64,000 nucleotides of DNA from Xanthomonas sontii (GTDB taxonomy: Bacteria > Pseudomonadota > Gammaproteobacteria > Xanthomonadales > Xanthomonadaceae). The notes under the pieces are model-generated. The model searched no databases, was not told the origin of the DNA, and was given only the letters and a program-made list of their open reading frames with translations. Below are positions 17,032-26,221 of the stretch, one piece after another. The translations under genes and the position numbers were made by a program. Location: contig NZ_CP132342.1 in the NCBI RefSeq assembly GCF_040529055.1, positions 62,001-126,000 of the forward strand, given 5' to 3'. Position 1 is the first letter of the stretch. Each line of letters begins with the position of its first letter.

Positions 17032-17685
17032 TCAGCGCAGCTGCAGCAGCTCGCGCAAATCATCCATCAGCAACACCACGTCGGCCGTGGCCAGATCCAG
17101 ATCGCGCGGATAGCCGTAACGCACCAGCGCCACCGGCATGCCGGCGGCGTGGCCGGCCTGCAGGTCGGTCCCCGAATCGCCGACCATCAGGCAGCGCGCC
17201 GGCGGCTGCGCGAACTGCTGCGCCAGGTGCAGCAGCGGCGCCGGGCTGGGCTTGCGCTCGGGCAGGCTGTCGCCGCCGAGCACCGCAGAGAACAGATCGG
17301 CCACGCCCAGATGGCGCAACAACGGCGGCACCATCGCCGACGGCTTGTTGGTGCACAGCGCCAGCGTCACGCCATCCGCATGCAACTGCGTCAGCGCCTC
17401 GGCCGCACCCGGATACAGCCGCGGACTGCGCAACAGGCATTCGGCGTAGTGACGCATGAAGGTCGGCATCACCGTCTCGAGTGGCGTGGCGTCGCCGGCA
17501 TGCCGCCAGGCGCTCTCGACCAGTTTGCGCACGCCCTCGCCGATCCAGCCGAGCACGGTCGCCTCCGGCACGCGCGGCAGGCCGAAGTCGGCCAGGGTAC
17601 GGTTCAACGCCTCGGCGATGTCGGCGCCGCTGTCGACCAGGGTGCCGTCCAGGTCGAACACCACCAATGCATAAGGAAATGTCAT
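17032..17685 (-). CDS. gph: Phosphoglycolate phosphatase (HAD family)
   Basis: 217 residues. HAD motif I FDLDGTLVDS has the nucleophile Asp11 and Asp13; motif II is CTNKP; motif III/IV is KPSP...MVGDSGTDLQAG. A helical cap domain follows motif I. It removes phosphate from 2-phosphoglycolate formed during DNA repair. Family members of this size can also act on other small phosphates. I chose the ATG at 17685 because the usual N-terminus MxFPxALVVFDLDGT begins here. Confidence 0.88.
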   Translation of the reverse strand: MTFPYALVVFDLDGTLVDSGADIAEALNRTLADFGLPRVPEATVLGWIGEGVRKLVESAWRHAGDATPLETVMPTFMRHYAECLLRSPRLYPGAAEALTQLHADGVTLALCTNKPSAMVPPLLRHLGVADLFSAVLGGDSLPERKPSPAPLLHLAQQFAQPPARCLMVGDSGTDLQAGHAAGMPVALVRYGYPRDLDLATADVVLLMDDLRELLQLR

Positions 17686-17945
17686 GTCGTGCCAACACAG
17701 GGGGACAAGTGCGCATTGTAGGTGGCGCAATGTCGGACGCGGTTGCGACGCGCGCGCGCGACGCGTGCCCTGCCTTCGCTGGCACGCGATTGCGACCACG
17801 CCACGCCCGCTGCGGCAGCGCCGTGACGGCGACCGAGCGCGCGAACCGCGCTCACGCGATCCATCCCGACCCGAGTCAACCGCTCGATCCCTGCGCTCGC
17901 GCGCACGACACCCGAGAACATCACCGGTTGGCGATCCCCACCCAT

Positions 17946-18329
17946 GTTTCAATCCACGCATCCGTGGGGACGCGACCAGGTCGATCCGCGTGCCGGAGGA
18001 TGAAGTCGCTGTTGCAACCCGAGCAGCATGCCCCTGTGGGAGGGACTTCAGTCCCGACGCGGGAGCGACGGCCAGGTTCTCGGCCTGCACCCACATCCCA
18101 TGGTTGTTTCAACACACGCACACGAGAGTGTGCGACCGCTGACGCTGTGCCTGCTGACCGACTCGATGTGCTTTCAATCCACGCCCCCGCAAGGGCGCGA
18201 CACAGACCCGCCGTCGCCGCACCGTAACCCCACGTGTTTCAATCCACGCACCGCTCAGGGCGCGACGATAGAGGGTACGACAGTCTCCCGTGGCACACGT
18301 TCCCATGCAATCAGCCGGGAAGGCACTAT
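17946..18329. CRISPR. Degenerate CRISPR-like (type I-C style) repeat cluster without cas genes
   Basis: Four 31-base repeats lie at 17946-17976, 18106-18136, 18171-18201 and 18236-18266. Three begin [GC]TTTCAATCCACGC and one GTTTCAACACACGC; all end GCGAC. The two spacers between repeats 2-3 and 3-4 are both 34 bases. A weaker fifth copy may start at 18299. The gap between repeats 1 and 2 is 129 bases and includes a REP palindrome (18035-18060), possibly replacing a lost repeat that starts GTTGCAACCC at 18011. The GTTTCAATCCACGC end is typical of type I-C repeats, but repeats here differ from each other, so this is probably a decayed array. No cas gene is in the window. Confidence 0.7.
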
Positions 18330-18348
18330 CCCAGGCGACGCCACCGCC

Positions 18349-19410
18349 TCAACCGAACAAGCGCCCCTGCGCCTGCCCCGGCTCGCGCTCGTGGAAGCCG
18401 GACAGGCCGACGCCGACCAGGCGGTAGCGGGTGGATGCCGGCAGGTCCACCCGCTCGCGCAGCGCCAGGGCGATGTCGATCAAGGCCTGCAGCGAGTCCG
18501 GCGGTTGCTCCGGGGTGAAGCTGCGGGTGAGGATGCGGAACTGCGCGGTCTTCAGCTTCAGCACCACGGTGCGCGCGATGCGCTCGGTGCGGCGGGTGGC
18601 GTTCCAGGTCTTCTCGGCCAGTTGCCGGATCGCCGGCTCCAGCGCCTCCAGCGCCAGGTCTTCGGCGAAGGTGTCCTCGGAGGAGATCGACTGCACCGGC
18701 TGGTCCGATTCCACCGGGCGCTCGTCGATGCCGCGCGCGCGCTGGTACAGGCGCAGGCCGAAGCTGCCGAAGCGCGCTTCCAGTTCCGCCTCGCTGCGCG
18801 CGCGCAGATCGCCGACGGTGGCGATGCCCAGTTCCGCCAGCTTGGCCTCCATCACCTTGCCCACGCCGGGCACCTTGTTCACCGGCAATGGCGTCAGGAA
18901 CGCTTCCACGCGATGCGGGCGGATCACGAACTGGCCGTCGGGCTTGCGCCAGTCCGAGGCGATCTTGGCCAGGAACTTGTTCGGTGCGATGCCGGCCGAG
19001 GCGGTCAGTTCGGTTTCGGCGCGGATCTGCGCGCGGATGGTCTGGGCGATCTCGGTGGCGGTGCGCAATTCGCCCTTGGGCTCGGTGACGTCCAGGTAGG
19101 CCTCGTCCAGCGACAGCGGCTCGATCAGGTCGGTATGACGCTGGAAGATCTCGCGCACCTGCCGCGACACCGCCTTGTAGCGGGCGAAATCCGGCGGCAC
19201 GAAGACCGCGTCCGGGCACAGCCGCTCGGCACGCAGCGCCGGCATCGCCGAGCGCACGCCGAACACGCGCGCCTCGTAGGAGGCGGCGCACACCACCGAG
19301 CGCATGCCGCGCCAGGCCACCACCACCGGCTTGCCGCGCAGCGCAGGATCGTCACGCTGCTCCACGGACGCGTAGAACGCGTCCATGTCGACGTGAATGA
19401 TCTTGCGCAT
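18349..19410 (-). CDS. dinB: DNA polymerase IV
   Basis: 353 residues from the ATG at 19410 (an in-frame ATG at 19419 adds three). Y-family motifs are present: HVDMDAFYAS (catalytic Asp8), SLDEAYLD (Asp102, Glu103), the steric-gate region, GIAPNKFLAKIAS, the helix-hairpin-helix near VPGVGKVMEAKL, and a little-finger domain. The C-terminus QGRLFG is a beta-clamp binding motif. It carries out translesion synthesis. I looked for a LexA box upstream and did not see a convincing one. The gene ends 20 bases from the degenerate repeat cluster. Confidence 0.95.
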   Translation of the reverse strand: MRKIIHVDMDAFYASVEQRDDPALRGKPVVVAWRGMRSVVCAASYEARVFGVRSAMPALRAERLCPDAVFVPPDFARYKAVSRQVREIFQRHTDLIEPLSLDEAYLDVTEPKGELRTATEIAQTIRAQIRAETELTASAGIAPNKFLAKIASDWRKPDGQFVIRPHRVEAFLTPLPVNKVPGVGKVMEAKLAELGIATVGDLRARSEAELEARFGSFGLRLYQRARGIDERPVESDQPVQSISSEDTFAEDLALEALEPAIRQLAEKTWNATRRTERIARTVVLKLKTAQFRILTRSFTPEQPPDSLQALIDIALALRERVDLPASTRYRLVGVGLSGFHEREPGQAQGRLFG

Positions 19411-19619
19411 CGACCCCATACCCTACGCCTGCGAACGGTGTGCGCATGATAAGCCCCGCGCTGCGCACGGACTGAGAATGCGCGCCTTGATCCGGCGCAG
19501 TGCGCGCGCCACCGCCGCTGCCGACACTACGCGTGCGTACGGATAAAACGTTTGATTGAACGCGCGAAGCTCATGCACTCTTGCGCGCCTCGACTGTCTC
19601 GCCTGGGAATGTTCCGCTC

Positions 19620-20135
19620 ATGAGTCGTCTGTCCTCCTATTCGCGCGAGCAATTGCTCGCCAGCGCACGCGGCGAGTTGTTCGGCGCCGACGCCGCGCGC
19701 CTGCCCAACGATCCGATGCTGATGTTCGACCGCATCGTCGCCATCGACGAGACCGGCGGCGCGCACGGCAAGGGCGTGATCCGCGCCGAACTGGATATCC
19801 GCCCGGACCTGTGGTTCTTCGGCTGCCATTTCATCGGCGATCCGGTGATGCCCGGCTGCCTGGGCCTGGATGCGATGTGGCAGTTGACCGGCTTCTTCCT
19901 GACCTGGCTGGGCGCGCCCGGCCGCGGCCGCGCGCTGGGCGTGGGCGAAGTGAAGTTCACCGGGCAGGTGCTGCCCACCGCCAAGCAGGTGGTGTACGAG
20001 ATCGACATCAGCCGGGTGATCAACCGCAAGCTGGCGATGGCGGTGGCCGACGGCCGCATGTCGGTGGACGGGCGCGAGATCTATACCGCCAAGGACATGC
20101 GGGTGGGCCTGTTCACGTCGACGGAGGCGTTCTGA
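19620..20135 (+). CDS. fabA: 3-hydroxydecanoyl-ACP dehydratase/isomerase
   Basis: 171 residues. Active-site His70 (WFFGCHF) and Asp84 (CLGLDAMWQ) sit at the same positions as in E. coli FabA, inside a hot-dog fold. It dehydrates 3-hydroxydecanoyl-ACP and isomerises the trans-2 to the cis-3 double bond, the branch point to unsaturated fatty acids. It overlaps the following fabB by one base (TGATG). I chose the ATG at 19620 because [13 protein letters not shown] is the conserved N-terminus; an ATG at 19581 adds 13 residues without similarity. Confidence 0.95.
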   Translation: MSRLSSYSREQLLASARGELFGADAARLPNDPMLMFDRIVAIDETGGAHGKGVIRAELDIRPDLWFFGCHFIGDPVMPGCLGLDAMWQLTGFFLTWLGAPGRGRALGVGEVKFTGQVLPTAKQVVYEIDISRVINRKLAMAVADGRMSVDGREIYTAKDMRVGLFTSTEAF

Positions 20136-21343
20136 TGCGGCGCGTGGTCATTACCGGAATGGGCATCACGTCGTGCCTGGGCAACGATCTGGACAGCGTG
20201 TCGCGCGCCTTGCGCGAAGGCCGCGCCGGCATCCGCCATAACCCGCAGGCGGTCGAGGCCGGCCTGCGCAGCCAGATCGGCGGCGATGTGCAGTTGGACC
20301 TGGACGCGGCGATCGACCGCAAGCTCAAGCGCTTCATGGGCGACGCCTCGGCCTACGCCTACCTGGCGCTGCGCGATGCGCTGGCCGATGCCGGCCTGGA
20401 CGAGGCGGCGATCAGCGACCCGCGGATCGGCCTGATCGCCGGCTCCGGCGGCGGCTCCAGCCATTGGCAGGTGGAAGCGGCGGACCTGCTGCGCAACCGC
20501 GGCGTGCGCAAGGTCGGCCCGTACATGGTGCCGCGCACGATGTGTTCGGCGGTGTCGGCAAGCCTGGCCACCGCGTTCAAGATCAAGGGCGTGAGCTACT
20601 CGTTGTCGGCCGCATGCGCGACCTCGGCGCACTGCATCGGCGCGGCGGCGGACCTGATCCGCCACGGCCAGCAGGACGTGATGTTCGCCGGCGGCGGCGA
20701 AGAGCTGGACTGGACCATGAGCCTGATGTTCGACGCGATGGGCGCATTGTCCACCGGCTTCAACGACACGCCGGCGGTGGCCTCGCGACCCTACGACGCC
20801 GCGCGCGACGGCTTCGTCATCGCCGGCGGCGGCGGCATGCTGGTGCTGGAGGACTACGAGCACGCGGTGGCGCGCGGCGCGCGCATCCACGCCGAACTGG
20901 TCGGCTACGGCGTGACCTCCGACGGCGCCGACATGGTGGCCCCGTCCGGCGAAGGCGCGGTGCGCTGCATGCACATGGCGCTGCAGGGCGTGGACGCGCC
21001 GATCGACTATCTCAACACCCATGGCACCTCGACGCCGCTGGGCGATGTCACCGAGCTGGATGCGGTGCGCGCGGTGTTCGGCGATGCGGTGCCGCCGCTG
21101 TCCTCGACCAAGGCGCTGTCCGGGCATTCGCTGGGCGCGGCGAGCGTGCACGAGGCGATCTACTGCCTGCTGATGCTGCGCGACGGCTTCATCGCCGGCT
21201 CGGCCAATATCGACACGCTGGATCCGCGCGCCGAGGGGTTCCCGATCGTGCGCGAGAGCCGCGACGCGGACTTGCGCACGGTGATGTCCAACAGCTTCGG
21301 CTTCGGCGGCACCAACGCCGCGCTGGTGTTCGCCAAGACCTGA
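20135..21343 (+). CDS. fabB: Beta-ketoacyl-ACP synthase I
   Basis: 402 residues with the thiolase fold. The catalytic triad is Cys161 (SAACATSAH), His296 ([11 protein letters not shown]) and His331 (LSGHSLGAA). Paired with fabA in one operon, it elongates the cis-3-decenoyl product, which distinguishes it from FabF. The start is the ATG overlapping the fabA TGA. A GC-rich hairpin follows the stop at 21358. Confidence 0.95.
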   Translation: MRRVVITGMGITSCLGNDLDSVSRALREGRAGIRHNPQAVEAGLRSQIGGDVQLDLDAAIDRKLKRFMGDASAYAYLALRDALADAGLDEAAISDPRIGLIAGSGGGSSHWQVEAADLLRNRGVRKVGPYMVPRTMCSAVSASLATAFKIKGVSYSLSAACATSAHCIGAAADLIRHGQQDVMFAGGGEELDWTMSLMFDAMGALSTGFNDTPAVASRPYDAARDGFVIAGGGGMLVLEDYEHAVARGARIHAELVGYGVTSDGADMVAPSGEGAVRCMHMALQGVDAPIDYLNTHGTSTPLGDVTELDAVRAVFGDAVPPLSSTKALSGHSLGAASVHEAIYCLLMLRDGFIAGSANIDTLDPRAEGFPIVRESRDADLRTVMSNSFGFGGTNAALVFAKT

Positions 21344-21357
21344 CCGTACCCAGGCCG

Positions 21358-21381
21358 CACGGCGCCTTTGAGGGCGCCGTG
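21358..21381. terminator. Symmetric hairpin between convergent fabB and the SH3 protein gene
   Basis: CACGGCGCC (21358-21366) pairs with GGCGCCGTG (21373-21381) around a 6-base loop. It has no U-tract and lies between two converging genes, so it may serve both. Confidence 0.6.
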
Positions 21382-21388
21382 GCGCGGC

Positions 21389-22264
21389 TCAGCGTTCCAG
21401 TTGCTTCACGTCGTGTCGCCCGGCGGCCTCGTTCTTGTGCGGTTCCGGCTTGGCCGGTGGCGCTGAGGGCGGAGGCAGAGGCGGAGGCGGCGGAGGTGGT
21501 GGCGGTGGTGGTGGCGAACTCGGCTTCGGTGGATGCCGCTCGATCCACTGGATCGTCGCCGGCGACGGCGGCCAGGATGGCGATGCCGATGGCGCAGACG
21601 CAGGCGGCGGCACCGGCTGCAGTCCCATCGATTCGCGCTGGCGGCGGTCGCTGTCCTGGCGTTGCAACTCCTTCGCCAGTTCCTTGTTGTAGCGGGGATT
21701 GAGCGCGTCCGGCGGCGGGATCTGATGCATCCGTTCGCCCGGCGGCGTCCATGCCGGCGTGGCGCTCACGGCCTCGGACGCGGACGCCTGCGGTGGAGGG
21801 GGCGCCCGCCATTGCGGCGCCAACTGCCGCTGCAGCGGTGCCGGGATCTGCGCTGGACCAGCGGCAGTCGCCGCGCTTTCCAGCGGGCGGTAACGCGCGC
21901 GTTCGCGTGCCCACGGCTGGCCGCGATAGTGCGTGTCCCAGTAGCGGTCCAGCGCGAAGCCGACCGTGGGCACACCGAGCGAGGCACCGGGCGCGACGCC
22001 CTGCCCCTGTTCGTGAAAGTCGATTGCACCAGCCGGCAGCCAGCCGCGTTTCTCGCGCCAGCTGACATCGCACCAGGCCCAGTCCCGTGTGCAGCCATGC
22101 ACCTGCAACGCGTCGTCGGTGGCCGGCGTGGCCACGCGCGGATACTCCGGCGCCGGGCCGGCGCGCAGACTGGCGCCGATGCGAACCGTGCCGCTGCCGT
22201 CCTGCGCCAATGCCGGCGCGGCCATGCCCAACAGCAACGGCGTCCACCACCCTGCTCGCTTCAT
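21389..22264 (-). CDS. Exported SH3-domain protein with proline-rich C-terminus
   Basis: 291 residues. Signal peptide MKRAGWWTPLLLGMAAPALA. Residues 25-80 form a bacterial SH3 domain (GTVRIGASLRAGPAPEYPRVA ... CDVSWREKRGWLPAGAI, the usual 'R.GPG..Y' and 'GW....' marks). Residues from about 110 are rich in Pro, Ala and Gln, with 'RYWDTHYRGQPWARER' as the only ordered-looking patch. The end holds a run of about 12 prolines, then a charged tail. It is probably periplasmic; the role is unknown. Homologous SH3 proteins in this group are often annotated as hypothetical. I chose the ATG at 22264 for the signal peptide. Confidence 0.78.
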   Translation of the reverse strand: MKRAGWWTPLLLGMAAPALAQDGSGTVRIGASLRAGPAPEYPRVATPATDDALQVHGCTRDWAWCDVSWREKRGWLPAGAIDFHEQGQGVAPGASLGVPTVGFALDRYWDTHYRGQPWARERARYRPLESAATAAGPAQIPAPLQRQLAPQWRAPPPPQASASEAVSATPAWTPPGERMHQIPPPDALNPRYNKELAKELQRQDSDRRQRESMGLQPVPPPASAPSASPSWPPSPATIQWIERHPPKPSSPPPPPPPPPPPPLPPPSAPPAKPEPHKNEAAGRHDVKQLER

Positions 22265-22367
22265 GCGGTCCTCCTTGTGCAGTGCGGCAGTGCCCTGCGC
22301 CGCGATCGCGGCGGCGAAGATCGACGTGCCGCTGTGCTGTGTTCTAGCACAGAGGAGCTGGGATTCG

Positions 22368-22655
22368 GGATTGGGGATTGGGGATGACCAGCCTGCGGCT
22401 GTTGAAAGCCGGGAATCGGGAACCGGGACGGCAGCGTAGTCCGCGGAGCACAATCGCTGCAAAGCGATCCAGTGCGCCGATAAAAAACAGCTGCTTTTGT
22501 GGGAGGGGCTTCAGCCCCGACGGGCTTTCCCGGGAAAGCCCGTCGGGGCTGAAGCCCCTCCCACAATGCAATCGCAACCACTACGCCTGCGCAGGAAAAT
22601 CTCGAATCCCGGTTCTCAACGGCCGCAGGCTGGTCATCCCCAATCCCCAATCCCC
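22368..22655. repeat. Nested inverted-repeat cassette with a perfect 70-bp palindrome
   Basis: The outer arms (22368-22403 and 22617-22655) share ATGACCAGCCTGCGGC in inverse orientation plus runs of GGGGATT units. Inside lies a perfect, loop-less 70-bp palindrome at 22497-22566, made of two REP heads (GGGAGGGGCTTCAGCCCC) joined by GGGCTTTCCCGGGAAAGCCC. The whole cassette fills the gap between the SH3 gene and the oligopeptidase gene. Confidence 0.93.
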
Positions 22656-22664
22656 AATCCCGGC

Positions 22665-24689
22665 TTATCCGGCCATGCCGCTGTGCCGCAGCAACGCCTC
22701 CAGCTCCGGCGCACGGCCGCGGAAGGCAGTGAAGTTCTCCAGCGCCGGGCGGCTGCCGCCGCGCGAGAGGATCTCGCGCAGGAAGCGCGCGCCGGTGTCT
22801 GCCAACTGATCCGGCGCTTCCTCGAATGCGGCATAGGCGTCGGCGCTGAGCACCTCGGCCCACTTGTAGCTGTAGTAGCCGGCCGCATAGCCGCCGGCGA
22901 AGATGTGGTTGAACTGGTGCGGGAAGCGGTTCCAGGCCGGCGGCCGGTTCACCGCCACGGCGTCGCGCACGCGCTCGAGCAACTGCAGCACGCTGTCGGC
23001 CTGCGCATCGAAGTCGTGGTGCAACTGCATGTCGAACAGCGCGAACTCGAGCTGGCGCACGGTGAACATGCCGCTCTGGTAGTTCTTCGCCGCCAGCATC
23101 TTGTCGAACAGTGCGCGCGGCAGCGGTTCGCCGCTGTCCACGTGCGCGGTCATCGCCTGCAGGCGCGGCCATTCCCAGCAGAAGTTCTCCATGAACTGGC
23201 TGGGCAGTTCCACCGCGTCCCACTCCACGCCGTTGATGCCGGCCACGCCCAGTTCGCCGACCTGGGTCAGCAACTGGTGCAGGCCATGGCCCATCTCGTG
23301 GAACAGGGTGGTGACCTCGTTGTGGGTGAAGGTGGCCGGCTTGCCGTCGCTGCCGCGGCCGAAATTGCACACCAGGTACACCAGCGGGGTCTGCACGCCG
23401 TCGGCGCGCTCGCGGCGGTTGCGGCAGTCGTCCATCCAGGCGCCGCCGCGCTTGCCTTCGCGTGCGTACAGATCCAGGTAGAACTGCCCGATCAGGCGCC
23501 CCTGCGCGTCGCTGAGGCGGAAGAAGCGCACGTCCGGATGCCACACCGGCGCGCTGTCGGCCTCCACGCGCAAGCCGTACAGGTCGTGGATCAGGCCGAA
23601 CAGGCCGTCCAGCACCTTGGGCTCGGTGAAGTAGCGCTTCACGTCCTGCTCGGAGAAGCTGTAGCGCGCCTGCTTGAGCTTTTCGCCGGCATAGGCCAGA
23701 TCCCAGGCTTCCAGCGTGTCCAGGCCCAGGTGCTCGCGAGCGAATGCCTCCAGTTCGGCGCGGTCGCGCTGCGCGTAGGGCTTGGCGCGTGCGGCCAGAT
23801 CGTGCAGGAAGTCCAGCACCTGCGCCGGATCCTGCGCCATCTTCGTCGCCAGCGAATACTCGGCGTAGCTGGCGAAGCCGAGCAGCGCCGCCAGTTCGCC
23901 GCGCAGGGCTAGGATGCGGCCGATCGCCGCGCTGTTGTCCAGCGCCGCATCGCCGAACTCCGAGGCGCGGATCGCGTTGGCGCGGTACAGCGTCTCGCGC
24001 AGGGCGCGGTCTTCGGCGTACATCTGCACCGGCAGATAGCAGGGCATCTGCAGGGTCAGCTTCCAGCCTGTCTGGCCGTCGCGTTCGGCCGCCGCACGCG
24101 CGGCGGCGATGCTGTCCTCGGGCAGGCCGGCCAGGCGCGCCGGGTCGTCGACCAGCAGCGACCACGCGTCGGTGGCATCGAGCACGTTCTGCGAGAACTT
24201 GGCCGACAGCGCCGACAGTTCTTCCTGGATCGCGGCGAAGCGCTGCTTGTCGGCCTCGCCCAGTTCGGCGCCGCCCAGGCGGAAATCGCGCAGCGCGTTG
24301 TCCAGCACCTTGCGCTGCGCCGAGCCGAGCGCGGCCGCGTCCGGCGATTGCGCCAGCGTGCGGTACTGCGCGAACAGCGCCAGGTTCTGTCCCAGCGCGC
24401 TGGAGAAGCGCGTCACCTTGGGCAGGTTGGCGTTGTAGGCCTCGCGCAGCGCCGGCGTGTTGACCACCGCCTGCAGGTGGCTCACCTGGCCCCAGGCACG
24501 CCACAGGCGCTCGGTGGCGTCGTCCAGCGGCGCCACGAAGCTGTCCCAGCGCACCGGCGCCACCGTCTCGGCGGCGGCCACGGCGGCCTCGGCCTGCGCC
24601 AGCAGCGTGTCGATCGCCGGGCCGATGTGCTCGGGCTGGATCGCATCGAAGCGCGGCAGGCCGGAAAAATCGAGCAGGGGATTGGTCAT
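22665..24689 (-). CDS. prlC: Oligopeptidase A (M3 family zinc metallopeptidase)
   Basis: 674 residues. The zinc site HEMGHGLH sits in the last third (TLFHEMGHGLHQLLT), followed by the downstream glutamate in NGVEWDAVELPSQFMENF. Gene length and the N-terminal MTNPLLDFSGLPRFDAI match OpdA/PrlC. It degrades short cytoplasmic peptides, including cleaved signal peptides. I chose the ATG at 24689; upstream in-frame codons belong to the intergenic region. Confidence 0.93.
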   Translation of the reverse strand: MTNPLLDFSGLPRFDAIQPEHIGPAIDTLLAQAEAAVAAAETVAPVRWDSFVAPLDDATERLWRAWGQVSHLQAVVNTPALREAYNANLPKVTRFSSALGQNLALFAQYRTLAQSPDAAALGSAQRKVLDNALRDFRLGGAELGEADKQRFAAIQEELSALSAKFSQNVLDATDAWSLLVDDPARLAGLPEDSIAAARAAAERDGQTGWKLTLQMPCYLPVQMYAEDRALRETLYRANAIRASEFGDAALDNSAAIGRILALRGELAALLGFASYAEYSLATKMAQDPAQVLDFLHDLAARAKPYAQRDRAELEAFAREHLGLDTLEAWDLAYAGEKLKQARYSFSEQDVKRYFTEPKVLDGLFGLIHDLYGLRVEADSAPVWHPDVRFFRLSDAQGRLIGQFYLDLYAREGKRGGAWMDDCRNRRERADGVQTPLVYLVCNFGRGSDGKPATFTHNEVTTLFHEMGHGLHQLLTQVGELGVAGINGVEWDAVELPSQFMENFCWEWPRLQAMTAHVDSGEPLPRALFDKMLAAKNYQSGMFTVRQLEFALFDMQLHHDFDAQADSVLQLLERVRDAVAVNRPPAWNRFPHQFNHIFAGGYAAGYYSYKWAEVLSADAYAAFEEAPDQLADTGARFLREILSRGGSRPALENFTAFRGRAPELEALLRHSGMAG

Positions 24690-24750
24690 CGCGGAAGTCT
24701 CGGTAGCGGGGGAAAGACCGGCGCGGCCGGCCACGAAAAGCAGATGGCGG

Positions 24751-25854
24751 TCAGTCCAGCGCAGCACAAGGCAGCGGCGGCAGGCCGGCGCCGGCCACCG
24801 CCGCGGCCAGCTGCGCATCGGCCTGCTCCACGTCGATGCCCTGCTCGGCGTACCACTGCGGCCGGTAGTAGCTGTGCCCGTAGCGCTCGCCGCTGTCGCA
24901 CAGGATGGTGACGATGGCGCCGCTGCGGCCCTGTTCGCGCATGCGCGTGGCCGCCTGCAGCACGCCGACGAAGTTGGTGCCGGTGGAGCCGCCCACGCGC
25001 CGGCCCAGGCGCGCGCTGACGTAGCGCATCGCCGCCAGGCTCAGCGCGTCGGGCACCTTGACCATCGCATCCACGCAACTGGGGATGAAGCTCGGCTCCA
25101 CCCGCGGCCGGCCGATGCCTTCGATGCGCGAGCCGCCGGTGCTTTCCAGGCCGGCATAGTCGCGCCCGGCCAGCGCCTCGCGGTAGCCGTCGAAGAACAG
25201 CGACACTTCCGGATCCGCGCACAGGATGCGGGTGGGATGGCGCCGGTAGCGCACGTAGCGCCCGAGCGTGGCCGCGGTGCCGCCGGTGCCGGGGCTGCAC
25301 ACGATCCAGGCCGGAATCGGATGCGGCTCCTCCTGCATCTGCCGGAAGATCGACTCGGCGATGTTGTTGTTGGCGCGCCAGTCGGTGGCGCGTTCGGCGT
25401 ACAGGAACTGGTCCATGAAGTGGCCACCGGTCTCGCGCGCCAGCTGCACCGAATCGGCATGCAGGTCGCAGGCGCGCCCAACCAGGTGGCAGCGCCCGCC
25501 CTGGAACTCGATCGCGGCGATCTTCTCCGGCGAGGTGGTGGCCGGCATCACCGCGATGAACGGCAGCCCCAGCAGGCGCGCGAAATACGCCTCGGAGACC
25601 GCGGTGGAACCGCTGGAGGCCTCGATCACCGGCCGCCCCTCGCGCAGCCAGCCGTTGGCCAGCGCGTACAGGAACAGCGAGCGCGCCAGGCGGTGCTTGA
25701 GGCTGCCGGTGGGATGGCTGGACTCGTCCTTGAAATACAGGTCGATGCCGGGGAAACCGGGCAGGTCCAGCGGGATCAGGTGGGTGTCGGCCGAGCGGTT
25801 GAAGTCGGCTTCGATCTTCTGGATGGCGGCGGCCACCCAAGCGCGATGGGTCAT
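24751..25854 (-). CDS. PLP-dependent cysteine synthase / L-cysteine desulfhydrase family enzyme
   Basis: 367 residues, fold-type II PLP enzyme. The PLP lysine is in [11 protein letters not shown] (Lys53). The substrate loop reads [12 protein letters not shown] and the glycine loop [12 protein letters not shown]. The SSGST form (rather than TSGNT of CysK) and the SLKHR site resemble Cds1-type cysteine desulfhydrases, which release sulfide from cysteine. A synthase activity cannot be ruled out. The gene lies 61 bases upstream of the oligopeptidase gene in the same orientation, without obvious functional link. Confidence 0.75.
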   Translation of the reverse strand: MTHRAWVAAAIQKIEADFNRSADTHLIPLDLPGFPGIDLYFKDESSHPTGSLKHRLARSLFLYALANGWLREGRPVIEASSGSTAVSEAYFARLLGLPFIAVMPATTSPEKIAAIEFQGGRCHLVGRACDLHADSVQLARETGGHFMDQFLYAERATDWRANNNIAESIFRQMQEEPHPIPAWIVCSPGTGGTAATLGRYVRYRRHPTRILCADPEVSLFFDGYREALAGRDYAGLESTGGSRIEGIGRPRVEPSFIPSCVDAMVKVPDALSLAAMRYVSARLGRRVGGSTGTNFVGVLQAATRMREQGRSGAIVTILCDSGERYGHSYYRPQWYAEQGIDVEQADAQLAAAVAGAGLPPLPCAALD

Positions 25855-25974
25855 GGCGATGCGGGAGCGGAGAAATCGCACCCACGATACACGCCCGGCC
25901 ACGCGCCTGGGTCATGCGCGGCAGCGGCCGCCACGCCGGCGTTCACCCGGCGTGGCGCGGCGTCGGAGCGGCGC

Positions 25975-26187
25975 TCAGCCAGCGGCCACGCTGAAGCCGG
26001 CGTCTGCGATCGCCTGCTTCAGCGCGGCCACGTCGATGCGCGCGGGGTCGTAGTCGATGCCGACGCGCCCGCCTTCCAGCACCACCGTGCTGGCGGCCAC
26101 GCCCGGGCAGGCGTCGAGCACCCGCTGCAGCCGTGCGCTGCAGCCGCCGCAACTCATGCCGTGGACGAGGAGATCGAGATGGTGCAT
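25975..26187 (-). CDS. Heavy-metal-associated domain copper chaperone (CopZ-like)
   Basis: 70 residues, a single ferredoxin-like HMA domain. The metal site is VHGMSCGGCSARLQ, with the two cysteines of the CxxC motif. It likely carries Cu(I) to the P-type ATPase encoded 34 bases upstream in the same operon. I chose the ATG at 26187, just ahead of the domain. Confidence 0.88.
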   Translation of the reverse strand: MHHLDLLVHGMSCGGCSARLQRVLDACPGVAASTVVLEGGRVGIDYDPARIDVAALKQAIADAGFSVAAG

Positions 26188-26221
26188 GTCATGCTCCAAA
26201 GTGAAGAAATCGCACCCGCGC

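Noticed and set aside
17875..17905. An additional CRISPR-like repeat before the first clear one
   Set aside because: Only scattered matches to the repeat ends, and the spacing (71 bases) does not fit the 65-base period.
19411..19440. Possible LexA/SOS box before dinB
   Set aside because: I looked for CTG-N10-CAG-type or TTAG-N-GTAC-type dyads and saw no convincing match.
19530..19570. CGTT-TGATTG-AACG dyad upstream of fabA as a fatty-acid regulator site
   Set aside because: Only a 4-base arm dyad; too weak to call without comparative data.
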